Assembly: GCA_023250385.1 (NCBI GenBank)
Contig: JAHFAU010000014.1
Span: 1-20,836, forward strand
Origin: Anaerolineales bacterium
GTDB taxonomy: Bacteria; Chloroflexota; Anaerolineae; Anaerolineales; E44-bin32
DNA length: 20,836 bases
Reading direction: 5' to 3'
Shown: piece after piece, positions 1 through 6,390 of the stretch
Layout: the number at the start of each line of letters is the position of its first letter
How positions within the stretch are numbered: position 1 is the stretch's first letter
The notes under the pieces: generated by a model
Database searches by the model: none
Seen by the model: only the letters and a program-made list of their open reading frames with translations
Told to the model about the DNA's origin: nothing
Made by a program: the position numbers and the translations under genes

Positions 1-916
1 ACGGCTGAGAGCGATGGAGCTCGGGCCGAGAGACAAGTTGTCTCAGGCCTTTGTGAAGGAGTCCGAAAAGGGCCGGACGATCCAAGGGCCCTATGGCGAT
101 TACGTCCACCTGGACATCCGCCACTTGGGCGCCGCAAAGATCGAGAAGAAACTCCCACTGGTACGAGAGCTCGCGACGAAATATGCTGGAGTCGACCCGG
201 TCAAGGAGTTGATTCCGGTCCGGCCAGTGGTCCACTACATGATGGGGGGCGTACACACGGATTTACACGCCGCCACGCCGCTCGGCGGGCTATACGCTGC
301 CGGAGAGGTCGCATGTGTCAGCATCAACGGGGCCAACCGGTTGGGCTCGAATTCGCTGACCGAGCTGCTGGTCTTCGGCGCTCAGGCGGGAATGGGGGCG
401 GCGAAGTTCGCCGAGGAACATCCTGTACTGGACACTCGGGCGCTGGAGGCCCAAGCGCGAGATGAGGCCCAGCGAATTGAGAAGCAGTTTCTCCGCGACC
501 AAGATGGGAGCGAGCGGATCGCAGGTTTGCGGGTCGAGATGAGCAAGACTATGGAAGCTGGCGCTGGCATTTATCGCGACGAAGGGTCGCTCCGGGAGAC
601 CTGCGAGCGATTGGAAAGGCTGCGCGAGCGATTCGCGAACATTAGGCTGGACGATCGCAGCCGGACCTTCAACACCGAACTCACCGCCGCGCTGGAGCTG
701 GATTTCATGCTGGATGTGGCCGCGGCCATCGCCTATTCCGCCTTGGCCAGGAAGGAGTCCCGCGGGTCACATCAGCGGACCGACTTTCCCGAGCGTGACG
801 ACCAGAAATTTCTTAGCCACACGCTGACCTATCGAACCGATGCCACGCCGAGGATCGAGTATATGGACGTGACCATCACCGAGAGGCCACCTGCGGAACG
901 GGTCTACGGGAGATGA
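1..916 (+). CDS. frdA: Fumarate reductase / succinate dehydrogenase flavoprotein subunit, C-terminal part (5' end outside window)
   Basis: This is the last ~304 residues of the FAD-bearing catalytic subunit that interconverts fumarate and succinate on the cytoplasmic face of the membrane. The frame is open from the left edge, so the real start lies upstream; the first internal Met, at base 14, is not the start. Visible family motifs are MELGPRDK at the beginning, HYMMGGVHTD with the catalytic-site His, and LYAAGEV followed by NGANRLGSNSLTELLVFG with the substrate-binding Arg and FAD-contacting residues. RKESRG(S)HQRTD and the C-terminal PPAERVYG also match the E. coli FrdA pattern closely. 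E. coli FrdA is about 600 residues, so roughly half is present. The stop codon overlaps the frdB start as ATGA, indicating translational coupling. Direction of catalysis (FRD or SDH) cannot be read from sequence. Confidence 0.95.
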   Translation, partial: RLRAMELGPRDKLSQAFVKESEKGRTIQGPYGDYVHLDIRHLGAAKIEKKLPLVRELATKYAGVDPVKELIPVRPVVHYMMGGVHTDLHAATPLGGLYAAGEVACVSINGANRLGSNSLTELLVFGAQAGMGAAKFAEEHPVLDTRALEAQARDEAQRIEKQFLRDQDGSERIAGLRVEMSKTMEAGAGIYRDEGSLRETCERLERLRERFANIRLDDRSRTFNTELTAALELDFMLDVAAAIAYSALARKESRGSHQRTDFPERDDQKFLSHTLTYRTDATPRIEYMDVTITERPPAERVYGR

Positions 917-1665
917 GAGTGGCCACGCCCCGCATTTCATTGGAAATCCAGCGATACCGGCCCGAGCAAGAACAGGAGCCCATCCTTCAGGCTTACGAGG
1001 TTGAGTACCACGAGGACTGGGTCGTGCTGGACGCGATCAACCACATCAAGGATCACATGGATGGCAGCTTGTCATATCGCTGGTCCTGTCGAATGGGAGT
1101 GTGCGGAAGCTGCGGGATGATGATCAACGGGGAACCGAAGTTGAGCTGTGCGACCTTCCTGCGAGATTATTATCCGGCCTCGATCCGAGTTGAGCCGCTG
1201 GCCAATTTCCCCATTGAGCGCGACCTGGTGATCGTGTTGGATGACTTCATGGAGAAGCTCACCAAGGTCAAGCCCTGGATCCTTCGCGATCAAGAGAAAC
1301 CATTGAGCGAGGGCGAGTACCGTCAAACGCCGGCGGAGCTGGCGCGCTATAACCAGTTCACCCTGTGCATCAATTGCATGTTGTGCTATTCCGCCTGCCC
1401 AGTCTACGCCTTGGACCCGCATTTCATCGGTCCGGCAGCGATTGCGCTAGCCCACCGGTACAACCTGGATTCGCGCGACCAGGGAGGAAAGTGGCGCCAG
1501 CAAGTGCTTTCCAGCGAGGAGGGGATCTGGGCCTGCACTTACGTCGGCACGTGTTCAGTGGTGTGCCCCGCCCATGTTGACCCGGCCGGCGCGATCCAGC
1601 AGGCCAAGCTGACCACCACTCTGGATTGGTTCCGGGACGTGCTGCTGCCATGGAGCGGACGATGA
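913..1665 (+). CDS. frdB: Fumarate reductase iron-sulfur subunit
   Basis: A 250-residue electron-transfer subunit linking the flavin to the quinone site. All three cluster motifs are intact. The [2Fe-2S] cysteines are C59, C64, C67 and C79, in SCRMGVCGSC and KLSC. The [4Fe-4S] site is C152, C155, C158 and C218. The [3Fe-4S] site is C162, C208 and C214. These positions are offset by four from those I recall for E. coli FrdB. The segments LANFPIERDLV, FIGPAAIALAHRYN and HVDPAGAIQQ are near-identical to E. coli FrdB, so this belongs to the E. coli/Mycobacterium-type quinol:fumarate reductase rather than the haem-containing type. The ATG overlaps the frdA stop by four bases (ATGA), and its own stop overlaps frdC the same way. 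Confidence 0.96.
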   Translation: MRVATPRISLEIQRYRPEQEQEPILQAYEVEYHEDWVVLDAINHIKDHMDGSLSYRWSCRMGVCGSCGMMINGEPKLSCATFLRDYYPASIRVEPLANFPIERDLVIVLDDFMEKLTKVKPWILRDQEKPLSEGEYRQTPAELARYNQFTLCINCMLCYSACPVYALDPHFIGPAAIALAHRYNLDSRDQGGKWRQQVLSSEEGIWACTYVGTCSVVCPAHVDPAGAIQQAKLTTTLDWFRDVLLPWSGR

Positions 1666-2045
1666 CTCCTTTTCAGCGGCCGGTCTCAGCAATCTGGTGG
1701 CTCAAGAAGCGGGCCTACTTCTTCTTCATCTTGCGCGAGCTGACCAGCGTCTTCATTGCCATGTACTTGGTCTTGTTATTGCTTCTGCTTCAGAGGCTGT
1801 CTGCCGGGCCCGGTCCGTACGCAGCGTACCTGCGATTCCTGGCTACTCCTGGGATGTTTGCCTTTCATGCCGTGGCGCTGGCCGCGGCGCTCTACCACAC
1901 GTTGACCTCGATGAGTTTCCTACCGAATATCATCGTCGTCAGGTTTGGAGAGTTTCGGCTGCCGGCGATCGCCTACGCGGTGGGGTCTTACTCTGGCTGG
2001 ATCGTGATCTCGGTGTTGATCTTCTGGATCGTGGTGTTGAGGTGA
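1662..2045 (+). CDS. frdC: Fumarate reductase membrane anchor subunit C
   Basis: A 127-residue membrane subunit that anchors the catalytic dimer and contributes to the quinone pocket. Three hydrophobic helices are visible, at roughly residues 20-45, 62-85 and 100-126. The pattern RPxSxxWW near the N terminus, FxxLRE (E26, aligning with the quinone-site Glu29 of E. coli FrdC) and AAALYHTLT (aligning with His82) supports FrdC. No axial haem histidine pair of the SdhC type is evident, consistent with a haem-free (type D) anchor. The start chosen is the ATG overlapping the frdB stop (ATGA). An in-frame ATG at 1650 would add four residues and is possible. Length is close to the usual ~130. Confidence 0.9.
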   Translation: MTPFQRPVSAIWWLKKRAYFFFILRELTSVFIAMYLVLLLLLLQRLSAGPGPYAAYLRFLATPGMFAFHAVALAAALYHTLTSMSFLPNIIVVRFGEFRLPAIAYAVGSYSGWIVISVLIFWIVVLR

Positions 2046-2048
2046 GCG

Positions 2049-2387
2049 GTGGCTAGGACGAGCGAACCGTTCTGGTGGTTTCTGTTTATCGGAGGAGCCA
2101 CGATCGCGGCCCTCTTTGTACCCGTGCATATCGTGATCACCGGAGCTGCGAGTTGGCTCGGCCAGGCGTTCGAGTACGAGCGGGTACTGAACCTGGCATC
2201 GCATCCTTTAGGCAAGCTGTACCTATTTGTTCTGATCTCACTGCCCCTATTGCACTGGGCTCACCGCTTCCGTTTTACAGTGGTCGATTTGGGGCTGAAG
2301 GCCAACAAGCGGGTCGTGGCGGTCGCCTGCTATGGCAGCGCCATGATCGGTTCGATCCTGGCCGCCATCGTGCTCGTGGGACTATAG
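2049..2387 (+). CDS. frdD: Fumarate reductase membrane anchor subunit D
   Basis: A 112-residue hydrophobic protein with three predicted transmembrane helices (about residues 8-33, 50-72 and 88-111). It pairs with FrdC to anchor the complex and complete the quinone site. The N-terminal SEPFWWFLFIGG matches the SDEPVFWGLFGAGG region of E. coli FrdD, and YERVLNLASHPLGKLYLFVLISLPL matches the following loop and second helix. It begins at a GTG three bases after the frdC stop; no ATG fits. It closes the operon. I see no clear intrinsic terminator in the 107 bases before the next gene, so read-through into the cyclase gene is possible. Confidence 0.88.
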   Translation: MARTSEPFWWFLFIGGATIAALFVPVHIVITGAASWLGQAFEYERVLNLASHPLGKLYLFVLISLPLLHWAHRFRFTVVDLGLKANKRVVAVACYGSAMIGSILAAIVLVGL

Positions 2388-2494
2388 GACCCCTACCAGA
2401 GTTGTTGAGGAGAATGGGTAGAATCGGTCAGACCATGCAGCGCGCCCGGGAATTGGCGTGGTAGCCGAATTGGGCTGGGTTGCAGGTTAGAAGC

Positions 2495-3622
2495 ATGGAG
2501 CGGGAGAAGCGATCCTCTCAGGTTTCCGAGCAGTTGTCCTACGGGGAGGCAAGGCTCAGTGAAATTTTTGATCGCCAGCCGCGGATCCTGGTAGCTGACG
2601 ACGATTGGCTCAACCGCGACCTGCTTCAGGCCTACCTGACGACCTCCGGCTGTGAGGTCATGACCGCTGCCGACGGTGAGACTGCGCTGCGGCTGGCCTT
2701 GAATCTCCCTCCGGATCTGGCGCTGATCGACGTCCAGATGCCGCGTATGGATGGTTTGGAGGTCTGCCGGCGACTGAAGAACACCCCCGCCACCCGATTC
2801 GTGCCGGTGGTTATCATCACCGCCCTTGACAGCGAGGAAGAGAAGCTCAACGCCTTTGAAGTCGGGGCGGACGACTTCATCACCAAACCGTACAGCTCGA
2901 TCGTGCTGCTGGCTCGGGTGCGCTCGTTGCTGCGGATCAAACGATTGCACGACGAGGTGGAATCGCGCAACGCGCTGCTGCGGCAGGTGCTGGACCGTTA
3001 CGTCGCGGAGGACGTGGCCGATGTCATCCTGACCGACCCGGAACGGCACCTTAAGCTGTTCGGCGAGACTCGGCCGGTGACCGTGCTGTTCGTCGACATC
3101 CGGGGCTTCGTTCGCTACACCGAGCTGCACACCGGCCCGGAAGTCATCCGGACGTTGAATCATATTTTTCAGGCGGTCAGCAAAGTGGTCTTTGCCCACA
3201 AGGGCACCTTTGATAAGTATCTGGGAGACGGTTTGATGGCGTTCTACGGTGCGCCGGTGGCGGGGGAGGATGACGCCCAGCGGGCGGTGGCCACCGCGGT
3301 CGAGATGCAGCGGCTCTTCGCAAAACTGCGGGAGAATCCAGACGTCGACCTGAAGGGCCTGGGGCTGGGAATCGGACTGCATTCGGGCGAGGCGATCGTC
3401 GGCAACATCGGATCCGAGCAGGTGATGGACTACACGGTCGTCGGGGATGTGGTCAACGTGGCCAAGCGCTTGCAGGACGTCGCCCAGAGCGGGCAGATCC
3501 TGTTCAGCCAGGACACCTTTCAGGAGTTGAAGGGAGTCGAGGCCAGGAAGCTCAAACCGGTCAAGCTGCCCGGCCGGGAAGAGCGGGTCACGCCTTATGT
3601 GATCGAAATTTCGAAGCGGTGA
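2495..3622 (+). CDS. Response regulator fused to class III adenylate/guanylate cyclase
   Basis: A soluble 375-residue two-domain protein predicted to make a cyclic nucleotide under phosphorylation control. Residues ~29-148 are a receiver domain: acidic cluster D35-D37, phospho-acceptor D79 in ALIDVQMPRMDG, T109, and K131 in TKPY. A helical linker (~150-190) leads to a class III catalytic domain (~193-372) with metal-binding D201 (FVDIRGF) and D245 (YLGDGLMAFYGAP), plus transition-state N321 and R325 (VGDVVNVAKR). Base-recognition positions are K241 and T314, the Lys/Thr pair of cyanobacterial CyaC-type adenylate cyclases, so cAMP is the likelier product. The ATG start is preferred; an in-frame TTG at 2480 would add five residues, and neither has a strong ribosome site. 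A TAGAAT at 2419-2424 could be a -10 box but lacks a recognisable -35. No partner kinase is adjacent on this strand. Confidence 0.93.
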   Translation: MEREKRSSQVSEQLSYGEARLSEIFDRQPRILVADDDWLNRDLLQAYLTTSGCEVMTAADGETALRLALNLPPDLALIDVQMPRMDGLEVCRRLKNTPATRFVPVVIITALDSEEEKLNAFEVGADDFITKPYSSIVLLARVRSLLRIKRLHDEVESRNALLRQVLDRYVAEDVADVILTDPERHLKLFGETRPVTVLFVDIRGFVRYTELHTGPEVIRTLNHIFQAVSKVVFAHKGTFDKYLGDGLMAFYGAPVAGEDDAQRAVATAVEMQRLFAKLRENPDVDLKGLGLGIGLHSGEAIVGNIGSEQVMDYTVVGDVVNVAKRLQDVAQSGQILFSQDTFQELKGVEARKLKPVKLPGREERVTPYVIEISKR

Positions 3623-3672
3623 TCAGGCAGCACGGTGAGCTGCGCTCCGACCCCCGGGGTCAGGCGCGGAGA

Positions 3673-3678
3673 TATAAT
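3673..3678 (+). promoter_or_regulatory. -10 box (TATAAT) of the tRNA-Arg gene
   Basis: A perfect TATAAT lies eight bases before the mature tRNA 5' end. The place where a -35 box would sit (about 3650-3655) is C-rich and part of a near-perfect dyad (GACCCC-C-GGGGTC, 3649-3661), not TTGACA. Transcription would start very close to the mature end, leaving a short 5' leader. Confidence 0.5.
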
Positions 3679-3686
3679 CCGAGCGG

Positions 3687-3759
3687 GCCCCAGTAGCTCA
3701 AAGGACAGAGCAGGGCACTCCTAAGGCCAAGGTTGCGCGTTCGATTCGCGCCTGGGGCA
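3687..3759 (+). tRNA. tRNA-Arg (anticodon CCT)
   Basis: A 73-base cloverleaf reading AGG codons. The acceptor stem GCCCCAG/CTGGGGC pairs perfectly with discriminator A. The D arm is GCTC-AAAGGACA-GAGC, the anticodon loop CTCCTAA (anticodon at 3720-3722), and the T arm GCGCG-TTCGATT-CGCGC. The variable loop AGGTT is standard. CCA is not encoded. The anticodon stem is irregular: only the middle three pairs (28-30 with 40-42) are canonical, with G27/A43 and A31/G39 mismatches. All other arms are well formed and a promoter and terminator flank it, so I read it as an expressed tRNA with an unusual stem rather than a pseudogene. Confidence 0.85.
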
Positions 3760-3766
3760 TGAAACT

Positions 3767-3802
3767 ACCGTCGGGGATCCTAGCGGATCGCCGACGGTTT
3801 TT
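3767..3802 (+). terminator. Intrinsic terminator downstream of tRNA-Arg
   Basis: An eight-base stem ACCGTCGG (3767-3774) pairs with CCGACGGT (3791-3798). After a single G/G mismatch it continues with an inner GATCC/GGATC stem and a TAGC loop. A run of T follows (3798-3802). It ends the + strand transcript and lies 25 bases beyond the stop codon of the convergent deacetylase gene. On the - strand the tail is only AGTTTC, so bidirectional use is possible but weaker. Confidence 0.9.
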
Positions 3803-3827
3803 GCTCAGGGACAGGGCTAATCGGCCT

Positions 3828-4934
3828 TCAGATCGCGTGCAGCTGCCTCACTTGGGCGATCACCTCGTCAACGGCCCCGCTGACCCGCAATCGGACCGCG
3901 TCAGTGAAGTCCGGGCCGGTTGCATCGTGTAATAGACTCCCACCGTATTTTCGCCGATAGGCCGCGGGCAACTTCTCAGGAAATTTCTGCTCCGACATTA
4001 CCCCGAACGCCAACGCCCACGAGCGCGGCACCAGATCGATGGCATAGCCGCCACCGCCAAAAGCCAGCCAGCGCGGCGACAACGCGTCCAGTGCCTGGAA
4101 CAAGGCCAGCTGGGCATGGGTGGTGAGGGCCAGGTTTGCGAGCGGGTCGGTGTAGTGAGTGTCAACGCCCAGCTGGGTCGCCACGATGTCGGGAGAGAAG
4201 CGGCGCAACAGCGGCGGCACGATGGCCTCGAACGCCCGCAGATAGGCCTCGTCGAAGGTCAGTGGCGGCAGGGGAACATTGACGCTGTACCCGGTACCGG
4301 CGCCCCGGCCGATCTCATCGACGAAACCGGTGCCGGGAAACAAGGTGCGCGGGTCCTGGTGCAGCGAGATGGTCAGCACCCGGTCGGTGCCGTAGAAAGC
4401 GTTCTGCACCCCGTCGCCGTGATGGACGTCGATGTCAACGTAGGCCACCCGCAAGCCGCGGTCAACCAGCCACTGGATCGCGACCGCGCAGTCGTTGAAA
4501 ACGCAGAAACCGGATGCGAAGTCCGGCCCCGCGTGGTGCAGCCCACCGCTGTAGCTGAAGGCGGCATCGCACTCGCCGTTGTAAAGCAGTTCGGCGGCCT
4601 GCAGGGCACTCCCAGCCTTCAACGCTTCAGTTTCGTACATCCCGGAGAAGACCGGGTTGTCGCCCGGGCCGAATCCGTAGCTTCCGGCCGGCAAGGCGAG
4701 CTCGCCCGAACTGAGAGCCCGAGTCACCCGGATGTAGTCCTGGGTGTGAAATAGGGACAACTCATCTGCCTCGGCCAGCCGCGGCTGGATAACCTGCACG
4801 TTGGGCGCGGCGAGGGTGCCGTATTCGCTGAGCAGCTCGAATGTGCGCTGCAGTCGCTCGGGCTTCAACGGGTGCTGCGGGCCGTGACCGTGCTGCCAGG
4901 TCTCTGGCGAGCTCAGAAAAATTGCCCGGCGCAT
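3828..4934 (-). CDS. acuC: Histone-deacetylase-family protein, AcuC type
   Basis: A 368-residue zinc-dependent deacetylase-fold enzyme. Family members remove acetyl groups from lysines or small acetylated amines; in Bacillus AcuC is linked to control of acetyl-CoA synthetase. The catalytic core is intact: the His pair H133-H134 in GGLHHAGPDFASGFC, zinc ligands D169 and H171 in VDIDVHHGDGVQ, the third ligand D258 in GVDTHYTDPL, and the transition-state Tyr Y297 in FGGGGYAIDLVPR. The N-terminal HPLKPERLQRT and SYGFGPGDNPVFSGM are typical of AcuC. Length is near the usual 370-390. It lies 36 bases downstream of the CAP-domain gene on the same strand. A TACAAT box eight bases before the ATG suggests it may also have its own nearly leaderless transcript. 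The physiological substrate is unknown. Confidence 0.9.
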   Translation of the reverse strand: MRRAIFLSSPETWQHGHGPQHPLKPERLQRTFELLSEYGTLAAPNVQVIQPRLAEADELSLFHTQDYIRVTRALSSGELALPAGSYGFGPGDNPVFSGMYETEALKAGSALQAAELLYNGECDAAFSYSGGLHHAGPDFASGFCVFNDCAVAIQWLVDRGLRVAYVDIDVHHGDGVQNAFYGTDRVLTISLHQDPRTLFPGTGFVDEIGRGAGTGYSVNVPLPPLTFDEAYLRAFEAIVPPLLRRFSPDIVATQLGVDTHYTDPLANLALTTHAQLALFQALDALSPRWLAFGGGGYAIDLVPRSWALAFGVMSEQKFPEKLPAAYRRKYGGSLLHDATGPDFTDAVRLRVSGAVDEVIAQVRQLHAI

Positions 4935-4942
4935 GGCGATGG

Positions 4943-4948
4943 ATTGTA
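4943..4948 (-). promoter_or_regulatory. Possible -10 box (TACAAT) giving a near-leaderless acuC transcript
   Basis: TACAAT on the - strand is separated from the acuC ATG by eight bases. That spacing puts the transcription start at or within a few bases of the start codon. No convincing -35 box is seen at 16-18 bases, and there is no ribosome-binding site in the eight bases. It is a short motif and could be chance. Confidence 0.35.
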
Positions 4949-4970
4949 GCCGCGCGGTGGTTGCCCTGCT

Positions 4971-6071
4971 TTAGCTAGAGGGTTTGGCGAAGTCGGCCGT
5001 GAAATACCCGCCGAAAGGACTGTTGGCTTCGTAGATATATCCGAGGCCAATCTCGGTGTAGTTGGGGCTGAGCAGATTGGCCCGGTGAGGCGCGCTATTC
5101 ATCCACCAGTCGAAAGCGGATTGGGGCGCCTGAGCGGAAGTGTCGCTGGTGGCCAGGATGTTCTCCCCCACCCAGGACCAGCTGTAGCCCTGAGCATTGA
5201 CCCGCATCGCAACCGTGGAGCCATCGGAACCGGTGTGGGAGAAGAAGCCATTGCAGGCCATGTCGGTGCTATGGAGCCGGGCCGCGGCCTGCAATTGGCT
5301 CTGAGCGGCATAGGCCGGCAGGCCTTGAGCGGCGCGCTCTTGGTTGATCAGGCCCAGCAGGGTGTTTTCGAACCCAGAATTCCCGGTCGGGTTGCAGCTC
5401 GGATCCGAGGTCGAGCTGGGCGAGGCGGCGAGCGTCGCCGAGGACGTAGGCGAAGGCCCTGGGGAGCTGTTGGTCGCAGTCGGCGTGAGGGTTGGGGTAC
5501 GGCTCGGCGTCGACGTGGGCGGGGGAGTGGGTGTGCGGGTGGCGGTGGGCGAGGCGGTTCGGGTGGCGGTTGGCGACGATGTGCGGGTAGCAGTCGGTGA
5601 CGGTGTGCGGGACGCGGTGTTGGTCGACGTCGCGGTCAAGGTACTGGTAAACGTGATCGTCGGTGTGAACGAGGGGGTAGGAGTGGGGCTCTCGCTGGTC
5701 GTCGCAGTCGGAGAAGCGGTGAGTTCAGCCGTCGCGGTCGACGTTGCGGTTAGGTTCTCGATTGGCGCTTGTAGCGGGGCAGGGATCAGCCCTGAATCAG
5801 GAATGCTTGGTGGCAGAAAGGTTGGCAGCGCAGTCGAAGTTGGGACGGGGCTGGGCGTCGCAGCGGCGGGGAGAAGCTGAGCCGCGATCTGCCCGAGAAC
5901 TTCGGAGCTGACCGGGGCCAGCCGAACCGCGTGGGTAGCGGCATAGGCCAACCCGGCAAAGGTCAATGCCGAGAGCACCGGCACGATCGCCAGCCCGAGC
6001 AAGAGGGTCGTTCGAACGGGATGGTTCTTGCGCGGTCGGACCGGTCGGTGGGGACGGGTGAGTTCGTCCAT
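4971..6071 (-). CDS. Membrane-anchored extracellular CAP/SCP-domain (YkwD-like) protein with Thr/Pro/Ser spacer
   Basis: A 366-residue protein. A basic N-terminal tail (residues 1-20, rich in R, K, H and P) precedes one hydrophobic segment (~21-46) ending AYA-A, which is either a signal peptide or a membrane anchor. Residues ~70-225 are almost only Thr, Pro, Ser and Ala, with 8-residue RTxSPTAT repeats. The C-terminal CAP domain (~231-365) has FFSHTG (H279), GENI (E303), APHRANLLSP (H329) and TEIGLGY (E340), the four positions lining the CAP cavity. C226 and C273 could form a disulphide. Bacterial CAP proteins are secreted, and their biochemical role is mostly unknown. The spacer style is common in Chloroflexota surface proteins. 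The ATG start puts the basic tail directly before the hydrophobic segment, as expected; no strong ribosome site is visible. Confidence 0.88.
   Translation of the reverse strand: MDELTRPHRPVRPRKNHPVRTTLLLGLAIVPVLSALTFAGLAYAATHAVRLAPVSSEVLGQIAAQLLPAAATPSPVPTSTALPTFLPPSIPDSGLIPAPLQAPIENLTATSTATAELTASPTATTSESPTPTPSFTPTITFTSTLTATSTNTASRTPSPTATRTSSPTATRTASPTATRTPTPPPTSTPSRTPTLTPTATNSSPGPSPTSSATLAASPSSTSDPSCNPTGNSGFENTLLGLINQERAAQGLPAYAAQSQLQAAARLHSTDMACNGFFSHTGSDGSTVAMRVNAQGYSWSWVGENILATSDTSAQAPQSAFDWWMNSAPHRANLLSPNYTEIGLGYIYEANSPFGGYFTADFAKPSS
5536..5631 (-). repeat. 24-bp coding minisatellite in the Thr/Pro/Ser spacer
   Basis: Three good 24-base copies begin at 5536, 5560 and 5584, with a more diverged fourth at 5608. 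Each starts CGGG on the + strand and encodes an 8-residue unit of the form ATRTxSPT on the - strand. The unit length is a multiple of three, so copy-number changes would keep the frame and simply lengthen or shorten the spacer. Confidence 0.8.
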
Positions 6072-6358
6072 AGCTCATGCCATGCCCACCCCTGGCCGGA
6101 GAATCGGCGGACGGACATGTATGTGGATTATCAGACCTTGCCGAAAGGCTCTACCATAGCCGGCCGGTACCATCAAGAGTGGGGCAAGCCTGCAACCGGA
6201 GCTGGTTAGTGGCATGTAGCGCGAAGGCTGGTACCGCCGGGCATGTTGGCGTGTCTGATAGGATGCGGGCCCGGACTGCTGAAGCTTCCTGCAAGCAGTG
6301 GCGTGCCGCTACGAAGCGGCCCCGGTGTGTTGAGCTTCCTGCAAGCAGTGGCGTGCCG
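6072..6358. other. 287-bp gene-free gap between the transporter fusion and the CAP-domain gene
   Basis: No open frame here looks like a gene. It holds one complete 50-bp repeat unit plus part of the next (described separately), an ACTGCT/AGCAGT inverted repeat (6275-6280 with 6294-6299), and presumably the promoter of the CAP-domain gene, for which I find no clear -35/-10 pair. No T-tract terminator for the upstream operon was found on the - strand. Confidence 0.6.
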
Positions 6359-6390
6359 CTACGGGGCGGCCCCGGTGTGTTGAGCTTCCT
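6283..6390. repeat. 50-bp tandem direct repeat, two copies plus 8 bases
   Basis: Copy 1 (6283-6332) and copy 2 (6333-6382) differ at only two adjacent bases (AA in copy 1, GG in copy 2), and the unit restarts with AGCTTCCT at 6383-6390. The repeat spans the 3' end and stop codon of the transporter fusion gene, so copy 2 is partly coding and copy 1 is in the 3' untranslated region. Copy 1 contains a perfect hairpin, GCCGCT-ACGA-AGCGGC (6305-6320). The same hairpin in copy 2 (6355-6370) ends GGCGGC and so loses one Watson-Crick pair. Confidence 0.92.

Noticed and set aside
2414..2464. A 16-codon ORF with AGGAG just before its ATG, between frdD and the cyclase gene
   Set aside because: The AGGAG is only one base from the ATG, too close for normal initiation. 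The peptide has no attenuator-type codon run and there is no adjacent terminator hairpin.
2393..3382. A 329-codon open frame on the - strand opposite the receiver-cyclase gene
   Set aside because: The + strand frame has intact receiver and cyclase motifs. The antisense product is low-complexity and resembles nothing known.
3649..3661. Near-perfect dyad GACCCC-C-GGGGTC upstream of the tRNA as an operator or terminator
   Set aside because: A one-base centre cannot form a good hairpin without opening pairs, there is no T-tract, and such GC-rich dyads are frequent by chance here. Kept only as a note to the tRNA promoter.
5500..5720. A CRISPR or intergenic repeat cluster
   Set aside because: The 24-bp units are in frame within the CAP-domain protein's Thr/Pro/Ser spacer and have no spacers.
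6283..6390. A minimal CRISPR array
   Set aside because: The two 50-bp units are directly abutting with no spacers, one overlaps a coding end, and no cas gene is present.
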